From the NCBI GenBank assembly GCA_004556985.1, contig SFFC01000057.1:1-13900 (forward strand): a stretch of DNA of 13,900 bases, written 5' to 3'. This stretch comes from Clostridiales bacterium. Its GTDB lineage: Bacteria; Bacillota; Clostridia; Christensenellales; Aristaeellaceae. Both the position numbers and the translations under genes were made by a program. The notes beneath the pieces were generated by a model that did no database searches, was not told where the DNA came from, and saw nothing but the letters and a program-made list of their open reading frames with translations. Positions 11,757-13,900 of the stretch are shown in pieces (positions within the stretch are counted from its first letter, which is position 1; each line of letters begins with the position of its first letter).

Positions 11757-13688
11757 TCAGGGCTTGGCGGGCGGCTTGCCGGCGGGCGCCGCCGAGCGGA
11801 CGCCCTGAAGCGCCGAGAGCATCTGCGCGGCCTCGTTGAGCTCCTCAAAGCGCGGGATACGCCCGATGACGTTCTGCGCGAGGTAGTCCATGCCGATGAT
11901 CTCCTGCGGGGTGAGCGCGACGTCCCCGGGGATGCGCATTTCGCCGCTCTGATCGAGCATCGGGCCGACGAAGGGCAGAAATGCGCCACCGCGGATGCGT
12001 TCATGGAGCAGCTCGACCAGCCGACGCAGCCGGGTCGGCAGGCGGCGGGAGCAGACGATGTCGATGGCGTCGGAGGACATGCCCATGTAATAGCTCAGCG
12101 CGCGGTCGGCGTTGTGCTCGCCCTCGTCCGACCAGGCGCCGGTCAGGATGCTGCGCGCGATGCCCTGATAGAGCTTCGACCAGTTCCATACGGGCATGGC
12201 GAGCGTCGAGATTGCGCTGTCCTTCTTTTCGTAGAGGCCAAAGGCGCGGGACTCGAGATGGGGCGCGCTGATGTCGCGGTTGGAGACGATCCGCACGCCG
12301 GCGTCGGCGAGCGTGCGCTCCGGGTCATGGCCGGGAATGGTCGACCATTCGAGCATGATCTTCGCTCGGGGATTGGTCATCTGCGCGCCCAGGGCAAAGG
12401 CGTTGACTGAGGCCGGGGTGCCGTAGATTGGATAGTCGGCGATATAGCCGATCAGGTCGTTTTCGGCCATCGCGCCCGCGATCGCGCCGAGGATGAACTT
12501 GGCCTCATAGATGCGCAGATAATATGAGCGGACGTTGTGATAGATGGCCAGCAGCGAGCAGTTGAGGATCTTCGTCTGCGGATGCGCGACGGACTGACGC
12601 ATACAGGCATCCAGGAAGACGGGCGAGGTCGCGAAGATGACGTCGTAACCGTCGGCGATGAGCGACTCGATGACGCCCTCGGCGTCCTTCTGGCTGACCA
12701 TCTCGCGGGCGGTCGTCTCTACGCGCTTGCCGAACATCTCCTCGAGAGCCTTGCGGCCGAGCTCGTGCCAATAGGTCCAGCCGGAGGTCTGCGGAGATCG
12801 GTTATAGAGGAAGGCGCAGCGCAGCGTCTGCGGCTTGTGCCAGACGGTTTGCAGCAGGCTCTGCTGCTTCTCGGTCGGCTCGGCGAGCAGCGCGGCGGGC
12901 TTTTTTGCCGCGGCGACGATGAACTCCGGCCAGATGCGGCGGATGCCGACGGTGAACTCGGCGGGCGTACGGCCGACGCTCTCGGCATAGCCGAAGACGT
13001 CGAGATAGATCAGGAACGCGTCGCCCGTTTCCATCGGAGGCTGCTGGCCGGCCTGGTCATGGTAGGCCTGCGCGAAGCGATAATAGCAGGACTGCAGGTC
13101 GAAGACGTCCTCGCCGGCCCACCTGACGCCGGGCTGCTTGCCCATCAGCGCATACAGGCGGGCAAAATAGCCCTCGCGGCTGAAATAAATGAAATTGATC
13201 CGCGTATCCTCATAGAACTTGAGGTATTCCTGATAGATGCGGTAGCGCGGGGAATCCTCCGGGGCGGGGAGCACGCGCGTGACGTTGGCCTCGATCATCA
13301 CGGCGTCGAGCCGGCGCATGACGCTCACGCGCTTGTTGCCCTCTACAATATAGTAGCGATTGTAGTATTCCATGGCGATGACCGGCTCACGCAGGCCGTC
13401 GGCCACGACGTCGTCATACAGGACGCTCCATTTGCTTGCAAATTCGGAGCCGGAATCGAGCAGCGGCCCGAAGCTGCGGGAAAAGGCTGTGGTCCGGCCC
13501 TTGGTGGCCGTGCCCTCGATCTGGCTGAGCGCAATCTGAATCAGGCCCAGGGGGACCTGGGAAAGCCGGTTGATCTCCGGCACGAGCTCGTTGAGGACCG
13601 GCAGGGACGGATCGACGCCCCGTGTGCGCAGAGCATGAACCTCGCGCAGAGCCTCTTTCCGGGCCAGAATATAGTCTTCCATGCTCAT
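11757..13688 (-). CDS. Cytoplasmic ParB-like/BMP-domain fusion protein
   Basis: 643 residues from the ATG at 13688, 8 nt after AGGGAG; a longer frame to 13763 crosses the promoter. No signal peptide, lipobox or membrane helix is seen, so it should stay in the cytoplasm. The N-terminal region (about 40-145) has GTATKGRTTAFSRSF (59-73), SEFASKW (81-87) and YYIVEGNKRVSVMRRL (112-127); the GNKR in its context resembles the G-x-x-R signature of ParB/sulfiredoxin folds. After a linker, residues about 289-545 match BMP/PnrA-like binding domains (LRCAFLYNRSPQTSGWTYWH; YEAKFILGAIAGAMAENDLIGY; FALGAQMTNPRAKI). BMP proteins are normally secreted nucleoside receptors for ABC importers. I recall similar fusions in other Clostridia, without a known function. 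A nucleoside or nucleotide sensor is an inference. The phosphoesterase gene follows. Confidence 0.8.
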   Translation of the reverse strand: MSMEDYILARKEALREVHALRTRGVDPSLPVLNELVPEINRLSQVPLGLIQIALSQIEGTATKGRTTAFSRSFGPLLDSGSEFASKWSVLYDDVVADGLREPVIAMEYYNRYYIVEGNKRVSVMRRLDAVMIEANVTRVLPAPEDSPRYRIYQEYLKFYEDTRINFIYFSREGYFARLYALMGKQPGVRWAGEDVFDLQSCYYRFAQAYHDQAGQQPPMETGDAFLIYLDVFGYAESVGRTPAEFTVGIRRIWPEFIVAAAKKPAALLAEPTEKQQSLLQTVWHKPQTLRCAFLYNRSPQTSGWTYWHELGRKALEEMFGKRVETTAREMVSQKDAEGVIESLIADGYDVIFATSPVFLDACMRQSVAHPQTKILNCSLLAIYHNVRSYYLRIYEAKFILGAIAGAMAENDLIGYIADYPIYGTPASVNAFALGAQMTNPRAKIMLEWSTIPGHDPERTLADAGVRIVSNRDISAPHLESRAFGLYEKKDSAISTLAMPVWNWSKLYQGIARSILTGAWSDEGEHNADRALSYYMGMSSDAIDIVCSRRLPTRLRRLVELLHERIRGGAFLPFVGPMLDQSGEMRIPGDVALTPQEIIGMDYLAQNVIGRIPRFEELNEAAQMLSALQGVRSAAPAGKPPAKP

Positions 13689-13734
13689 GCGGCTCACTCC
13701 CTTCGGACAGAAATGAAGAGGTACTTTCGCTTCC

Positions 13735-13763
13735 ATTATAGCATCCGCCGGTCTTTTGCGCAA
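13735..13763 (-). promoter_or_regulatory. Promoter of the ParB-like/BMP fusion gene
   Basis: On the minus strand TTGCGC (13758-13763), 17 bp, and a perfect TATAAT (13735-13740). The predicted start near 13728 leaves a leader of about 40 nt. Confidence 0.65.
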
Positions 13764-13833
13764 TGAGAAGCAACGGAGAGGAGGGGAGAATGAAAGAAAT
13801 GCAAATTCCGTTCAAAAAAGATTAAAAAATGTA

Positions 13834-13862
13834 TTGACAAAGGAGCGGAGGTGCAGTATAAT
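13834..13862 (+). promoter_or_regulatory. Consensus sigma-A promoter leaving the window
   Basis: TTGACA (13834-13839) and TATAAT (13857-13862) at exactly 17 bp, both perfect, with an A/T-rich stretch upstream (13811-13833) that could act as an UP element. The predicted transcript starts near 13869 and no start codon with a ribosome binding site appears before the window ends. The leader holds TCAGCG...CGCTGA (13873-13900), the base of a possible hairpin. The gene served is outside the window. Confidence 0.85.
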
Positions 13863-13900
13863 AACTGAGCTGTCAGCGCGAGAGCAACTCAAACCGCTGA

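Noticed and set aside
12537..13766. A 409-codon frame antisense to the ParB-like/BMP fusion gene, and similar long frames opposite metNIQ and lysR
   Set aside because: Same low-information composition, no ribosome binding sites of note, and the opposite strand encodes recognisable proteins.
13790..13825. An 11-residue open frame (MKEMQIPFKKD) after GAGGGGAGA
   Set aside because: The ribosome binding site is good, but the frame is tiny, no promoter lies just upstream on this strand, and no leader-peptide features such as runs of one amino acid are seen.
1..13900. CRISPR arrays, tRNA or rRNA genes, insertion sequences, prophage or toxin-antitoxin genes
   Set aside because: I looked for regular spaced repeats, cloverleaf ends and transposase or toxin motifs and saw none. 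The only repeats are the two or three hairpin elements and the short operators.

Overview
The window is about 13.9 kb of GC-rich, densely coding DNA, most likely from a bacterium of the class Clostridia (Firmicutes). The clues are strong AGGAGG-type ribosome binding sites, clean sigma-A promoters, a Gram-positive style feoA-feoA-feoB cluster ending in a small Cys-rich FeoB partner, a DtxR-type iron regulator, and a large BMP-domain protein of a kind I know from Clostridia. No genus can be named. There are no rRNA or tRNA genes, CRISPR arrays, transposases or phage genes.

Layout from left to right: a copy of a hairpin repeat at the edge; a GNAT acetyltransferase (+) whose promoter is nested in a terminator-like hairpin; the methionine importer metN-metI-metQ (-) with its terminator; a divergent LysR regulator (+), with a palindrome between them that looks like the operator; a DtxR-family metal regulator (-); the iron operon feoA-feoA-feoB plus a 49-residue Cys-rich membrane protein (+); a spacer holding a second hairpin repeat; a ZIP-family metal transporter (+) whose start codon and ribosome binding site lie inside a long hairpin; a two-gene ABC-2 exporter (+) closed by a large terminator; then, on the minus strand, a 643-residue protein joining a ParB-like domain to a BMP (PnrA-like) nucleoside-binding domain, followed by a metallophosphoesterase. 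The right edge holds a near-ideal promoter pointing out of the window.

Two regulatory circuits can be read from the DNA. First, three copies of GTTAG-N6-CTAAY occur only in the feo cluster: two in tandem over the feoA promoter and one just before the feoB ribosome binding site. With the adjacent DtxR-type regulator, which keeps the Cys-x-x-Glu-His metal-ligand signature of iron-sensing DtxR/IdeR, this looks like a complete iron regulon. Second, a 19-bp palindrome (CCATAG-N7-CTATGG) between lysR and metN sits about 66 bp upstream of the predicted metN transcription start, the usual place for LysR activation, and fits the architecture remembered for streptococcal methionine boxes.

The least explained item is the cytoplasmic ParB-like/BMP fusion with its downstream phosphoesterase. 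The domain pairing suggests an intracellular nucleoside or nucleotide sensor, but this is inference. Other points of interest are the hairpin over the ZIP start, the structured repeat whose two good copies differ by pairing-preserving changes, and a MetQ with no lipobox cysteine.
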